Assembly: GCF_000173075.1 (NCBI RefSeq) | Contig: NZ_ABVL01000010.1 | Span: 124,001 to 188,000, forward strand | DNA: 64,000 bases | Source of the DNA: Chthoniobacter flavus Ellin428 | GTDB lineage: Bacteria > Verrucomicrobiota > Verrucomicrobiia > Chthoniobacterales > Chthoniobacteraceae | Reading direction: 5' to 3' | In this document: piece by piece, positions 1-7,693 of the stretch | Numbering within the stretch: the stretch's first letter is position 1 | How the letters are laid out: each line of letters opens with the position of its first letter | Position numbers and translations under genes: made by a program | Notes under the pieces: generated by a model | Seen by the model: only the letters and a program-made list of their open reading frames with translations | What the model was told of the DNA's origin: nothing | Databases searched by the model: none

Positions 1-1400
1 CCGCAGGAGATACCGGCCACGCTCTTCTTGAGCGGCACGCCGGCGTCGAGCAGGGCGAGCACGCCCGAGCAGACGGAAGCCATCGAGGTGGAACCGTTCG
101 ATTCCATGACCTCGCTGCTCACGCGGATGGCATACGGGAACTTGGTCACGTCGGGAATGACCGGCTCGACGCTGCGCTCGGCGAGCGCACCGTGGCCGAT
201 TTCGCGGCGACCGGGCGAACCGGTGCGGCCGGTTTCACCGACGGAGAAGGGCGGGAAGTTGTAGTGCAGGATGAAACGCTTGGTCGTCTCGCCGCCGGTG
301 TAGCCGTCGAGCTCCTGGGCTTCGTCGGCGGGCGCGAGAGTCGCGAGAGCGACCGCCTGCGTCTCACCACGCTGGAAGAGTGCGGAACCGTGGGAACGCG
401 GGAGCAGGCCGACTTCGGCGCTGAGGTCGCGGATCTGGTCGAGGCCGCGTCCGTCGCAGCGGGTCTGCTTGTCGAGAATGGAAACGCGGAAGGCTTTCTT
501 CTGCAGGTAGTCGAAGGCCTGGCTGATCTCGAACTTCGTCGCTTCGGGATACTTGGCGATGATCGCGGCGCTGACTTCGTCCTTGAGCGCGGCGATGGCC
601 TTTTGGCGGGCGACTTTGCTCTTGTTGTAGATGGCGGCTTCGATGCGATCGCCGGCGACTGCGTAGGCGACTTCCATCAGTTCGTCCTTCACGGTGAAGA
701 GTGCGGCCTGACGCTTCGCCTTGCCCACCTTCTGGGCGAGTTCCTGCTGCAGCGCCACGATCTTGCTCACTTCAGTTTGAGCGAAGTGGAGAGCGGCGAT
801 GAACTGTTCTTCCGGGACTTCGTCGCCGGCGCCTTCGATCATGATCACGTCCGTGGCATTGCCCACGTAGACGAGGTCGAGATCGCTGTCGGCCATCTGG
901 GAGTGAGTCGGGTTGGCGATGAACTGGCCGTTGACGCGGCCCACGCGCACGGCGCCCACCGGTCCGGCGAACGGAATGTCGCTGACCATCAGGGCGGCGC
1001 TGGCGCCGTTGATGAAAAGGATGTCGGGATCGACTTCACCGTCCGCGCTCAGGAGCACGCCGATGATCTGGGTGTCGTAGAGGTAACCCTTGGGGAAGAG
1101 CGGACGCAGCGGGCGGTCCGTCATACGGCAGGTGAGGATTTCTTTTTCCGAAGGACGGCCCTCGCGCTTGAAATAGCCGCCGGGGAATTTGCCGACCGCC
1201 GCGGCCTTTTCGCGGTAGTCGACGGTGAGTGGGAAGAAGTCCTGGCCTTCCTTGACCGTGGTGGCCGAAACGGCCGAGATGAAGACGATGGTTTCACCAC
1301 TTCGGACGGTGACGGCACCGTCGGCGAGTTTTGCGAGCTTGCCGGTCTCGATGGTGATGGGGTGGGCGCCGATGTGCGCCGTGACGTTATGGATACTCAT
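1..1400 (-). CDS. pnp: Polynucleotide phosphorylase, partial (3' end beyond window)
   Basis: PNPase degrades RNA 3'-to-5' phosphorolytically and is a core exoribonuclease of the RNA degradosome. Reading from an ATG whose complement ends at 1400, the first residues are MSIHNVTAHIGAHPITIETG, followed by the family hallmarks QDFFPLTVDYREK, GREGRPSEKEILTCRMTDRPLRPLFPKG-type sequence (seen in pieces), and NGASAALMVSDIPFAGPVGA. This is RNase PH domain 1, then the all-alpha linker, then the start of RNase PH domain 2 (SHGSALFQRGETQA). About 466 of roughly 700 residues lie in the window; the end of RNase PH domain 2 and the KH and S1 domains are off the edge. It lies downstream of rpsO on the same strand, the widely conserved rpsO-pnp order. 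No clear Shine-Dalgarno precedes the start. Confidence 0.97.
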   Translation of the reverse strand, partial: MSIHNVTAHIGAHPITIETGKLAKLADGAVTVRSGETIVFISAVSATTVKEGQDFFPLTVDYREKAAAVGKFPGGYFKREGRPSEKEILTCRMTDRPLRPLFPKGYLYDTQIIGVLLSADGEVDPDILFINGASAALMVSDIPFAGPVGAVRVGRVNGQFIANPTHSQMADSDLDLVYVGNATDVIMIEGAGDEVPEEQFIAALHFAQTEVSKIVALQQELAQKVGKAKRQAALFTVKDELMEVAYAVAGDRIEAAIYNKSKVARQKAIAALKDEVSAAIIAKYPEATKFEISQAFDYLQKKAFRVSILDKQTRCDGRGLDQIRDLSAEVGLLPRSHGSALFQRGETQAVALATLAPADEAQELDGYTGGETTKRFILHYNFPPFSVGETGRTGSPGRREIGHGALAERSVEPVIPDVTKFPYAIRVSSEVMESNGSTSMASVCSGVLALLDAGVPLKKSVAGISC

Positions 1401-1462
1401 TGCGTTTTGCGTATGGCATCCGACACCGCATTCCCGGAAATCTCTGGTGTCCCTGCGGCGGT

Positions 1463-1541
1463 CTTACTCTTAATCTTACTCTTAATCTTAATCCCCTGCT
1501 TACCAAGGGATTAAGATTAAGATTAGGATTAAGATTAAGAG
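1463..1541. repeat. Long hairpin built from TTAATC words, rpsO-pnp spacer
   Basis: The rpsO-pnp intergenic region (1401-1712) contains no gene. It holds an inverted repeat of about 33-35 bases per arm. The left arm (about 1463-1495) reiterates CTTAATC/CTTACT and ends in TTAATCCC; the right arm (1507-1541) begins GGGATTAAG and reiterates the complement. The loop is about 11 bases. The 15 innermost pairs are perfect and outer positions have a few mismatches. The transcript between the two genes would carry this stem, at the position where E. coli has an RNase III processing hairpin. A second hairpin of the same word family is at 46317-46397. Confidence 0.85.
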
Positions 1542-1712
1542 AACGGCGGAGGAGAGAACTCAGTTGAGATACGGTGCCGGGGGAGCCTTTTTTTATTTGT
1601 GGTTAATTCGTCCGGCCCTATTGCCGGGCGAAAGGGGTTAAAAAATGAAAGGGTGGAAAGAGTTCGCCCGCGAATCTGAGTCGCGGGCGAACGTTTCCGA
1701 AAATCCGTATGG

Positions 1713-1967
1713 CTACTTGCGCAAGCCGAGTTTCTCGATGGCCGTCTTGTAACGGTCCGGCGAGGTGCGCTTGAGATACTCGAGCAACTTGCGGCGGCGG
1801 GCGACGAGCAAGAGCAGGCCGCGGCGGGAAGAATGGTCTTTGACGTGCGTCTTGAAGTGCTCGGTGAGCTGGTTGATGCGCTGGGTCAGCAACGCGATCT
1901 GCACATCGGCGCTGCCGGTGTCTTTTTCGTGCAATTGCAGCGCCTTGATGTCCTTGGTATCAGTCAT
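1713..1967 (-). CDS. rpsO: 30S ribosomal protein S15
   Basis: S15 binds 16S rRNA in the platform of the small subunit. The protein carries the family signature: [17 protein letters not shown], then [22 protein letters not shown], then [11 protein letters not shown] and a C-terminal IEKLGLRK. The chosen ATG gives 84 residues (about 88 is usual). A TTG three codons upstream (1976) is possible, but the ATG start [10 protein letters not shown] is preferred. It is the first gene of the rpsO-pnp pair on the minus strand, with a candidate promoter just upstream. Confidence 0.97.
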   Translation of the reverse strand: MTDTKDIKALQLHEKDTGSADVQIALLTQRINQLTEHFKTHVKDHSSRRGLLLLVARRRKLLEYLKRTSPDRYKTAIEKLGLRK

Positions 1968-1998
1968 ATCAATCAAATTCTTTAATGTAGGGCCGCGC

Positions 1999-2026
1999 AG
2001 TATGGGGGAGATTTTCGTCTTGGCAA
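1999..2026 (-). promoter_or_regulatory. Candidate sigma-70 promoter of rpsO
   Basis: On the minus strand, TTGCCA (2026-2021) and CATACT (2004-1999) are separated by 16 bases, resembling -35 and -10 boxes (5/6 and 4/6 to consensus). They lie about 32 bases upstream of the rpsO start. Inference from sequence only. Confidence 0.4.
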
Positions 2027-2036
2027 GTGGAACTTT

Positions 2037-3206
2037 TCATTTTGCGTGTGGCGCTTCAAATGGGCGGATCTGGACGGGCGCCTCGATCTTTAGGTTCAGG
2101 CCCAGTTTTCGGCCGAAATTCTGCAGGTTCGTCCCCAGGTTTTCCCGGGTACGCCCGCGCAGAAGATGTTCAGCTTCAGCCTTTTCCGTGTCAACGCCGC
2201 GGCGGATGTCGTCGAAGTAGGCGGCGAGGTTGGCGCCGTCGCCTTTTCCATCCGCATGCAGGAAGTAGTAAGTGAGCAGGGCGGCGGAATTGTAATAAGG
2301 ATAGGCCGATTGCGCGGCCACCCCGGCGTTCCATTGGTCGCCATCCAGGGTCATGAGTTGGGCGGGCGGGATCAACTGGAGGTCCCGCTGATTGGGGTTC
2401 GTGCGCCACTTCAGGACGTAATCGTGCATGGCGGCATCGAGGCCCTCGAAGGAGTAGCGGCCCCGGGTGTAGGGCGTCGCGGCCAGGCACTCGCTCAACC
2501 CTTCCTTGAGCCACATGGGGAGGAAGGGTTGCCAACGGCCGAGGATTTGGTGTGTGACCTCGTGCTTGAGGACGAAGAGGTTGCGCTGGAAATCGAGTCC
2601 CAGGCCGTTGGTGCCGGGCTTGATCCCGAGATTGGGCAGCAGGATGAGCATCTGCCGGGTGAAGGGATTGTAGGTGCCGCCGCTGCCACCATTGCCTCCG
2701 GCGTGTCCGTAATCGTTGGCATTGGAAAGCATGAGCACGGAGTATTTGCGCGACTCGTGCCCGAGATGGAGCCCGAGCGGGATGGCGATGAGCGCCTTAC
2801 GCGTGGCCTCGAAGACCGCAACGATCTCCCGCACCACGGCGACGGGCAGCTTGAGGTCAGATTCGATGATGAAATGGGCGCTTTCGTAAGTGTAGTGCGA
2901 GGTGGCCGCATCATCGCCGGTCATCTGCACATCGATACTCTCCGCCGCGGCCGCGGTCGGCCACGGGGCGAGTCGTTCGGGATTGACGAGCGGCGCCTTC
3001 GGGTTCGCCTTGCGCCAGTCCTGGACGTAGGCGGCGTCTTCGGCGCTCATGAGGGTAAAGGGGATGACGGTTTTACCTCGGCCCGGTACCTGCAGCGTGG
3101 CGCGGAGGCCATCGGCGGCGATGATCTCGGCTTGGAAAGGAGCGACGCCGTGGAGGGTCCATTGGTGGAGGTCCTCGGCGTGGAGAGGAAGGAGGAAGAA
3201 AAACAT
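2037..3206 (-). CDS. Exported HExxH metallopeptidase with N-terminal SHD1-like domain (DUF1570-type)
   Basis: The catalytic motif is HEVTHQ, H215-E-V-T-H219 counting from the ATG at 3206, followed by PMWLKEGLSE, which places a candidate third zinc ligand at Glu235; this is the gluzincin layout of DUF1570-type proteins. Residues of about 12-65 (WTLHGVAPFQAEI then the stretch ending SAEDAAYVQDW) resemble the SHD1 domain frequent in exported planctomycete and verrucomicrobial proteins. The start is uncertain: the frame stays open to an ATG at 3380, directly after the stop of the upstream gene, but that 58-residue extension is encoded by an intergenic repeat. The ATG at 3206 gives a very short signal-like FFFLLPLHAED. 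It is the last gene of a three-gene minus-strand operon of exported proteins. Its substrate is unknown. Confidence 0.75.
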   Translation of the reverse strand: MFFFLLPLHAEDLHQWTLHGVAPFQAEIIAADGLRATLQVPGRGKTVIPFTLMSAEDAAYVQDWRKANPKAPLVNPERLAPWPTAAAAESIDVQMTGDDAATSHYTYESAHFIIESDLKLPVAVVREIVAVFEATRKALIAIPLGLHLGHESRKYSVLMLSNANDYGHAGGNGGSGGTYNPFTRQMLILLPNLGIKPGTNGLGLDFQRNLFVLKHEVTHQILGRWQPFLPMWLKEGLSECLAATPYTRGRYSFEGLDAAMHDYVLKWRTNPNQRDLQLIPPAQLMTLDGDQWNAGVAAQSAYPYYNSAALLTYYFLHADGKGDGANLAAYFDDIRRGVDTEKAEAEHLLRGRTRENLGTNLQNFGRKLGLNLKIEAPVQIRPFEAPHAK

Positions 3207-3352
3207 CCAACTTCCAACACCCAACACCCAACCTCCAATGGACCGCCGCTTTGCCGCTCCAGAAAGCGCGCCGCCTCGGTGATTGGATGTTGGATGTTGA
3301 GTGTTGGACGTTGGATGTTCTGCCTTTCCCCCTCTGGATGTTCTGCCTTTCC
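3204..3352. repeat. CCAACAT-word hairpin plus 17-base direct repeat
   Basis: Left arm about 3204-3242 (CATCCAACTTCCAACACCC and onward) and right arm about 3281-3320 (complementary GTTGGATGTTGAGTGTTGG words) pair over about 38 bases with about five mismatches around a loop of about 40 bases. Adjacent on the right, GGATGTTCTGCCTTTCC occurs twice, at 3313-3329 and 3336-3352. The element overlaps the 5' end of the metallopeptidase frame. A single-arm relative lies at 43051-43103. Confidence 0.8.
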
Positions 3353-3380
3353 TCACCCGCAACGAACGCCCGTTTTCCAT

Positions 3381-4589
3381 CTAAAAGTGCGGGTAGTAAG
3401 CCAGGTAGCTCGTCCCTTCCAATTCCTCCACGCGCATCCGGCGATTGCGGACGTTCTCGCCCCAGCTCTCGCTGAAAATGACTTCGCGCCGCTTTTCGTT
3501 GTAGCCATTCACTACGGATGCGTGGGCAAAGCCGTCCTTCGTCGGCCAGAGCTTTTGGTCGTTGAGATCGGGCTTCGGTAGCTCGAGCGCCGGATTGGCG
3601 GCGAAGTTCCGGGCGAAAGTCGTGTGCAGGTAATCGCGCTCCTGGCTCCAGCGACGAAAGACGATGACCGGCAGCCCGGCATCGAGGCTCTGCTTGGCCT
3701 TCATAAAATCGAACTTCGTCGTCTTCGGTAGATGCAATTCGGCGGTCTCGCCCGCGGCGTCGTAGGTCTCCTTGATCTTCGACCGCACCGTACTGCCGAA
3801 GTGGATGCCTGCCGCGGCTGCGTAATCCTCCGTGTCGAGCCCGACCCCGAGATACCGCATGACCATGGCCAGGGTGGAGACACCGCAATAGGCCCGATCG
3901 CCCTGCGGGATGACGGGCACGGTCTCGATGAGCCGATCGCCATCCGGCAACGCATGCACTTCCCCGACGAAGGCCTTCGCCGCCTGATCGCGTTTCAAGG
4001 CGCGCCGCTCCGGACTCAGCAGTTGGGCGGCGATTTCTTCATTGGGGAAGATGCTGACCTTCACCAGTTGATCCTGGTCGAGCGTGAGCCGCGAGGCTAG
4101 GTCGCCTTGGTGGAAGACTCGGGCAGGATGCTTGAGCAGGCCGAGGCCGATCGTCACTTCCTTGCCCTTGTTGCCGGCCAGTTGCTCCAGGCCTTGCGCC
4201 ACCGCCATGGAGACTTGCTTATAGAGCGTGATGAAAGTGGGGCCTTTGGTTTGCGCTACGGTGCGCGCTTCGGCGTCGGGCACGTAGCCAAACCACGCCC
4301 CGGAATCGAGGAAGGTGATGGTGATCGAGGTCAGCTTTCCATTGTCGAACCAGCCCTGAATCGCCTCCGGTTGGACGCCGAAGATTTGCGGGTTGCCCTT
4401 GTAGCGCAGGCACACGCGAGTTTGTCCGGAGGGCGGCCTCGACCACAGGGCGAGGAATTCCGGCGAGGTCCATGTGGCGCTCTTGGTGAGCGCATCGACG
4501 ATCGGCGCCGGCGTCTCCTCGGCTCGCGCCACGACCAGAGCCAGGCAACCCAGGATGGCCAGCGGGCTGCGGCGCAGGAGACGACGCAT
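3381..4589 (-). CDS. Exported C39-like (papain-fold) cysteine peptidase
   Basis: From the ATG at 4589 the protein has 402 residues. It starts MRRLLRRSPLAILGCLALVV, a basic then hydrophobic signal peptide ending near ARAEE. The C-terminal half carries a C39-like catalytic arrangement: GDRAYCGVSTLAMV with Cys235, GFAHASVVNGY with His356, and FSESWGENVRNRRM, where Asn or Asp would complete the site. The N-terminal half (about 25-200) has no assignment I recognise. An alternative ATG at 4631 would overlap the upstream gene by 32 bases and put 14 extra residues before the signal peptide, so I reject it. The start lies 10 bases after the stop of the upstream gene, and the next gene follows immediately, so the three are probably co-transcribed. 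Role: processing or degradation of exported proteins (inference). Confidence 0.7.
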   Translation of the reverse strand: MRRLLRRSPLAILGCLALVVARAEETPAPIVDALTKSATWTSPEFLALWSRPPSGQTRVCLRYKGNPQIFGVQPEAIQGWFDNGKLTSITITFLDSGAWFGYVPDAEARTVAQTKGPTFITLYKQVSMAVAQGLEQLAGNKGKEVTIGLGLLKHPARVFHQGDLASRLTLDQDQLVKVSIFPNEEIAAQLLSPERRALKRDQAAKAFVGEVHALPDGDRLIETVPVIPQGDRAYCGVSTLAMVMRYLGVGLDTEDYAAAAGIHFGSTVRSKIKETYDAAGETAELHLPKTTKFDFMKAKQSLDAGLPVIVFRRWSQERDYLHTTFARNFAANPALELPKPDLNDQKLWPTKDGFAHASVVNGYNEKRREVIFSESWGENVRNRRMRVEELEGTSYLAYYPHF

Positions 4590-4599
4590 GAGGGCAGGC

Positions 4600-5070
4600 T
4601 CAGGCACGGGTAAACTCCGCCACGACTTCATGCGCCGCGCCGGAACGCAGCGTGATCGTCACGCCCTTGTATTTAAAAACGGTGGTGTCGCCGGCTTTCG
4701 TCCCGGCGTTTCCGGTGAAGGCCCGCACATTGGCCGCGACCCGGCTCAGCAGATTGCCGGTACTTTTTTCCTTGGGGCGAAAGACAACGCGAAAACTCTG
4801 CACCTGCCCGTCCTGCTGCCGCGCGGTGATTTCATCCGCCGCAATGCCGAAGACCGCGACCGGATCGCCGAGCGTGAGCGTGTCGCCCTGCGTCTTCCAG
4901 TTTCCCTTGAGCGAACTGGTTGCGCCCCAGGAGCCCGGATCGGTGGCGAGTTGCTCGAAGGTGAGGTTCGTGCCGACGACCAGCACGGGTGATTGAATCG
5001 TCTGCGGGATGCCAAGAGCAGACAGACTGGGCAACCCGAGGGCGACGCCGAGAGCGAGGAGCGTTTTCAT
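4600..5070 (-). CDS. Exported protein of unknown function, first gene of peptidase operon
   Basis: A 156-residue protein starting MKTLLALGVALGLPSLSALG, a typical signal peptide. The mature part is mostly polar beta-type sequence (TFEQLATDPGSWGATSSLKG, DTLTLGDPVAVFGIAADEI, VFKYKGVTITLRSGAAHEV). I recognise no family. The frame extends upstream to 5256, but the ATG at 5070 sits directly before the signal peptide and the extension lacks protein character. It is followed at a short distance by the C39-like and HExxH peptidases, so it may be an accessory or substrate of those enzymes; this is inference from position only. Confidence 0.65.
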   Translation of the reverse strand: MKTLLALGVALGLPSLSALGIPQTIQSPVLVVGTNLTFEQLATDPGSWGATSSLKGNWKTQGDTLTLGDPVAVFGIAADEITARQQDGQVQSFRVVFRPKEKSTGNLLSRVAANVRAFTGNAGTKAGDTTVFKYKGVTITLRSGAAHEVVAEFTRA

Positions 5071-5248
5071 AGTCTGGATGGGGTAAATGGGCTGACGTCG
5101 ACGAACCGCTGGCTCGCGAATTTGAGAGCCAAACCCGGGTCCTTCTCTGATCCGAAAATGGGCCGTCCGCAAGAGGAAAACGGGGCGTATTCCCGCCTCG
5201 GGACATTTCCCCAGACGCTTTGGCACCAAGCATGCTTTTTTCACCGGT

Positions 5249-6469
5249 ATGCTCACTTTCGCCTATCAAGCCCGCGACGCTTCCGGAAAGACCGTTTCCG
5301 GCGTGCAGGAAGCGCTCAACGAAGACAATGCCATCAATACGTTGATGTCCCGCGGCCTGATGGTGCTCTCGCTCCAACAGAAGGCTGGCGGCAAGGCGGG
5401 CGCGCCCCGGGGCAAGATCACCGAGACGGATCTCGTGCTCTTCACCCGCCAGCTCGCCACGATGGTGGACGCCGGTCTCCCGCTCGTCGCCGGTCTGACC
5501 GCGCTGTACGAGCAGGCCGATCCGAAGCGCCAGGCGGGCCTGCGCCGCATCATCGGTGAGGTCAGCGCGCTCGTGCAACAGGGCGACTCTTTCTTCGAAG
5601 CCATTTCCAAGCACCCCAGCGTCTTCAATCGTCTTTATGTGAGCATGGTGAAGGCGGGTGAATCCGGCGGTTTGCTCGCGGAGATTCTCGATCGTCTCGC
5701 CACCTTCCTCGAATCCGCGGCCCGCTTGAAGAAAAAGGTGAAGTCGGCCATGACCTATCCGGTCATCGTGCTCTGCATCGCGCTCTGTATCACCACCTTC
5801 CTCATCGTGAAGGTCGTGCCGGTCTTCGGTGAAATCTTCGCCGACTTTGGTGCGAATCTCCCGGCCCCGACCCAATTCCTGCTCGATCTCTCGTCCTTCA
5901 TCCGCGGCAACTGGTACTGGATCGCCGGCGGCATCGGTGGTGCGATCTTCGGGGTGCGCGCTTTCCTCAAGACGGAGCGCGGCCGCCAACTCTGGGATAC
6001 CTACAAGCTCAAGCTGCCGGTCTTCGGCCCGCTGGTGCACAAGATTTGCATGACCCGCTTCGCCCGCACCTTCGCCCAGCTCATCCGCGCCGGTGTGCCG
6101 ATCCTCGAGGTTATGTCCATCGTCGGTGATACTTCCGGCAACTACGTCGTCGAAGAGTCGATCAAGAAGGTCTCGGCCGACATCGAGAGGGGCGATCACC
6201 TCGCCAGTTCGCTGGCCCGCGAGAAGATTTTCCCGCCCATGCTCGTCCGTATGGTGGGCGCCGGTGAACAGACCGGCAAGATCGACGCCATGCTCGAGAA
6301 GATGGCCGACTTCTGGGACGAAGAAATCGAGGCGATTCTCAATGCGCTCACCTCCCTCATCGAGCCGCTCCTCATCGTTGTCCTCGGTGTGATCGTCGGC
6401 GGCATCGTCATCGCGATGTTCCTCCCGATCTTCAAGCTGAACGACGTCGTCTCCTCGGCGAAGGGGTAA
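5249..6469 (+). CDS. Type II secretion / type IV pilus inner-membrane protein GspF/PilC
   Basis: A polytopic platform protein of type II secretion or type IV pilus machines that couples the cytoplasmic ATPase to pilin polymerisation. The 406 residues show the family pattern: N-terminal FAYQARDASGKTVSGVQEA, then two T2SSF domains, the first with TRQLATMVDAGLPLVAGL and the second with FARTFAQLIRAGVPILEVM. Hydrophobic segments follow the first domain (YPVIVLCIALCITTFLIVKV) and end the protein (LLIVVLGVIVGGIVIAMFLP). Length is normal for the family. No other secretion gene is adjacent, so GspF and PilC cannot be told apart here. Confidence 0.93.
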   Translation: MLTFAYQARDASGKTVSGVQEALNEDNAINTLMSRGLMVLSLQQKAGGKAGAPRGKITETDLVLFTRQLATMVDAGLPLVAGLTALYEQADPKRQAGLRRIIGEVSALVQQGDSFFEAISKHPSVFNRLYVSMVKAGESGGLLAEILDRLATFLESAARLKKKVKSAMTYPVIVLCIALCITTFLIVKVVPVFGEIFADFGANLPAPTQFLLDLSSFIRGNWYWIAGGIGGAIFGVRAFLKTERGRQLWDTYKLKLPVFGPLVHKICMTRFARTFAQLIRAGVPILEVMSIVGDTSGNYVVEESIKKVSADIERGDHLASSLAREKIFPPMLVRMVGAGEQTGKIDAMLEKMADFWDEEIEAILNALTSLIEPLLIVVLGVIVGGIVIAMFLPIFKLNDVVSSAKG

Positions 6470-6478
6470 GAAAAGAAA

Positions 6479-7069
6479 TCAAGCCACCGGCTTCGGAAGC
6501 GTCAGCGCCAGCCCGAGGAGGAGCACTCCGTAAACGACGCCACCGATGGCGGCGAGACGCCAGCGCTTTTCCGCGGCGGTGACCCAATTGATCTGGTCAC
6601 GCAGTGTATAGGGAGTACCGACCCAGAACATCGCGAAAACGATCCACACATAGACCAGCACCCGCAAAAATTGCGCCGACGGTTCCGGACGCAGGAAGGC
6701 GGATTCCAGAAGGGGCTCCGCCGCCAGCAACACAACCATCCCAAGAGCCCGCACCGCGAGGAATTCATCGACGTATTTCCACGTCAATACCCAGGCAATC
6801 GGCGTGGCGATGAGCACCGTCGGTCGCCAGTTGGAGAACTCGCCGAGATCCATCTTGGCCACGAGGAAAAAGAACCAGACCGCGGCCACGCTCGCCAGCG
6901 CGATGCCCCACTTTTTCGAGCGGGGGAAAGTGCGTAACCAGCTTTTCGCGGCGGCAGATTTGAAGAGCGCCAGTCCGTGTGCGACGATGAGCCACACACC
7001 GACCAGAATAAAGGCGGTCTCCAACTTGAGGGAATAAATCATGAAAGGAGAGGTCAAGACAACCGGCAT
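6479..7069 (-). CDS. Multi-spanning membrane protein, unknown function
   Basis: A 196-residue protein with about five hydrophobic segments, for example FILVGVWLIVAHGLALF, GIALASVAAVWFFFLVA, LVYVWIVFAMFWVG and VVYGVLLLGLALTLP. No motif I can assign. The ATG at 7069 has a GGAGGA directly upstream but with almost no spacing; an ATG nine codons later (MIYSLKLETAF, 7042) is an equally plausible start. It is convergent with the gspF-type gene. Positions 7070-7228 hold no gene; a small imperfect inverted repeat (ATGGCT...AGCCAT) lies near 7141-7165. Confidence 0.6.
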   Translation of the reverse strand: MPVVLTSPFMIYSLKLETAFILVGVWLIVAHGLALFKSAAAKSWLRTFPRSKKWGIALASVAAVWFFFLVAKMDLGEFSNWRPTVLIATPIAWVLTWKYVDEFLAVRALGMVVLLAAEPLLESAFLRPEPSAQFLRVLVYVWIVFAMFWVGTPYTLRDQINWVTAAEKRWRLAAIGGVVYGVLLLGLALTLPKPVA

Positions 7070-7228
7070 TCCTCCGCTCGCTCAAGCGAAAATATCGATG
7101 GAACCTCAGGGAATCGCCTTCGCTCGCACCGGTGGGGTATATGGCTGTTTAACAAGATAGCCATCGCATTCGTTTGGTGGATACACGTTTGAGAGTCCAC
7201 TTTTCCCGGCGATGCGTAGAATGAAGCG

Positions 7229-7687
7229 ATGCCCGTTCACACTCTCCACCGCACGCAGATTGTGCCGGCCAGCCTGGAGGCCTGCTGGAGCTTTTTCTCC
7301 GACCCGCGAAATCTCGAAAGGATCACGCCGCCATCGCTGGACTTCGATGTTCGCAGCGAAGTGCCCGCGAAAATCTATCCGGGCCTGATGATCTCCTACC
7401 GGGTCCGGCCACTTTTTCACATTCCGGTGTCGTGGCTGACGGAGATCACCCACGTGGAAGAACCGCATCGGTTCGTCGACGAACAACGCGTCGGCCCCTA
7501 TGCGATCTGGCATCACGAACATTTTTTCACCGCGCTCGATGGCTGCCGCACGGAAATCCGCGATCTCGTGCACTACGCGCTGCCCTTCGGTTGGCTCGGC
7601 GAACTCGCGCACGCCCCGCTGGTCGCCCCGCAACTCGAACGCATCTTCGCCTTCCGCCACCAGGCCGTCGCTGAAATCTTCGGCTAA
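7229..7687 (+). CDS. SRPBCC (START-like) ligand-binding family protein
   Basis: A 152-residue single-domain protein with the polyketide-cyclase/SRPBCC pattern: an initial strand HTLHRTQIVPASLEACWSFF, SDPRNLERITPPSLDF, a central strand pair around ISYRVRPLFHIPVSW, and a long C-terminal helix (ERIFAFRHQAVAEIF). Proteins of this subgroup, with the NLERITPP motif, are often called cell division inhibitor-like, but their function is not established. It is a stand-alone gene, convergent with the PEP-CTERM gene, and probably cytoplasmic since no signal is visible. Confidence 0.75.
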   Translation: MPVHTLHRTQIVPASLEACWSFFSDPRNLERITPPSLDFDVRSEVPAKIYPGLMISYRVRPLFHIPVSWLTEITHVEEPHRFVDEQRVGPYAIWHHEHFFTALDGCRTEIRDLVHYALPFGWLGELAHAPLVAPQLERIFAFRHQAVAEIFG

Positions 7688-7693
7688 ACCGCT

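Noticed and set aside
192-1514. Long plus-strand frame opposite pnp
   Set aside because: It is a high-GC antisense shadow; the minus strand encodes a clear PNPase.
1463-1541. Possible CRISPR array (repeated words with regular length)
   Set aside because: Words are 6-7 bases, arms are complementary and there are no spacers or cas genes.
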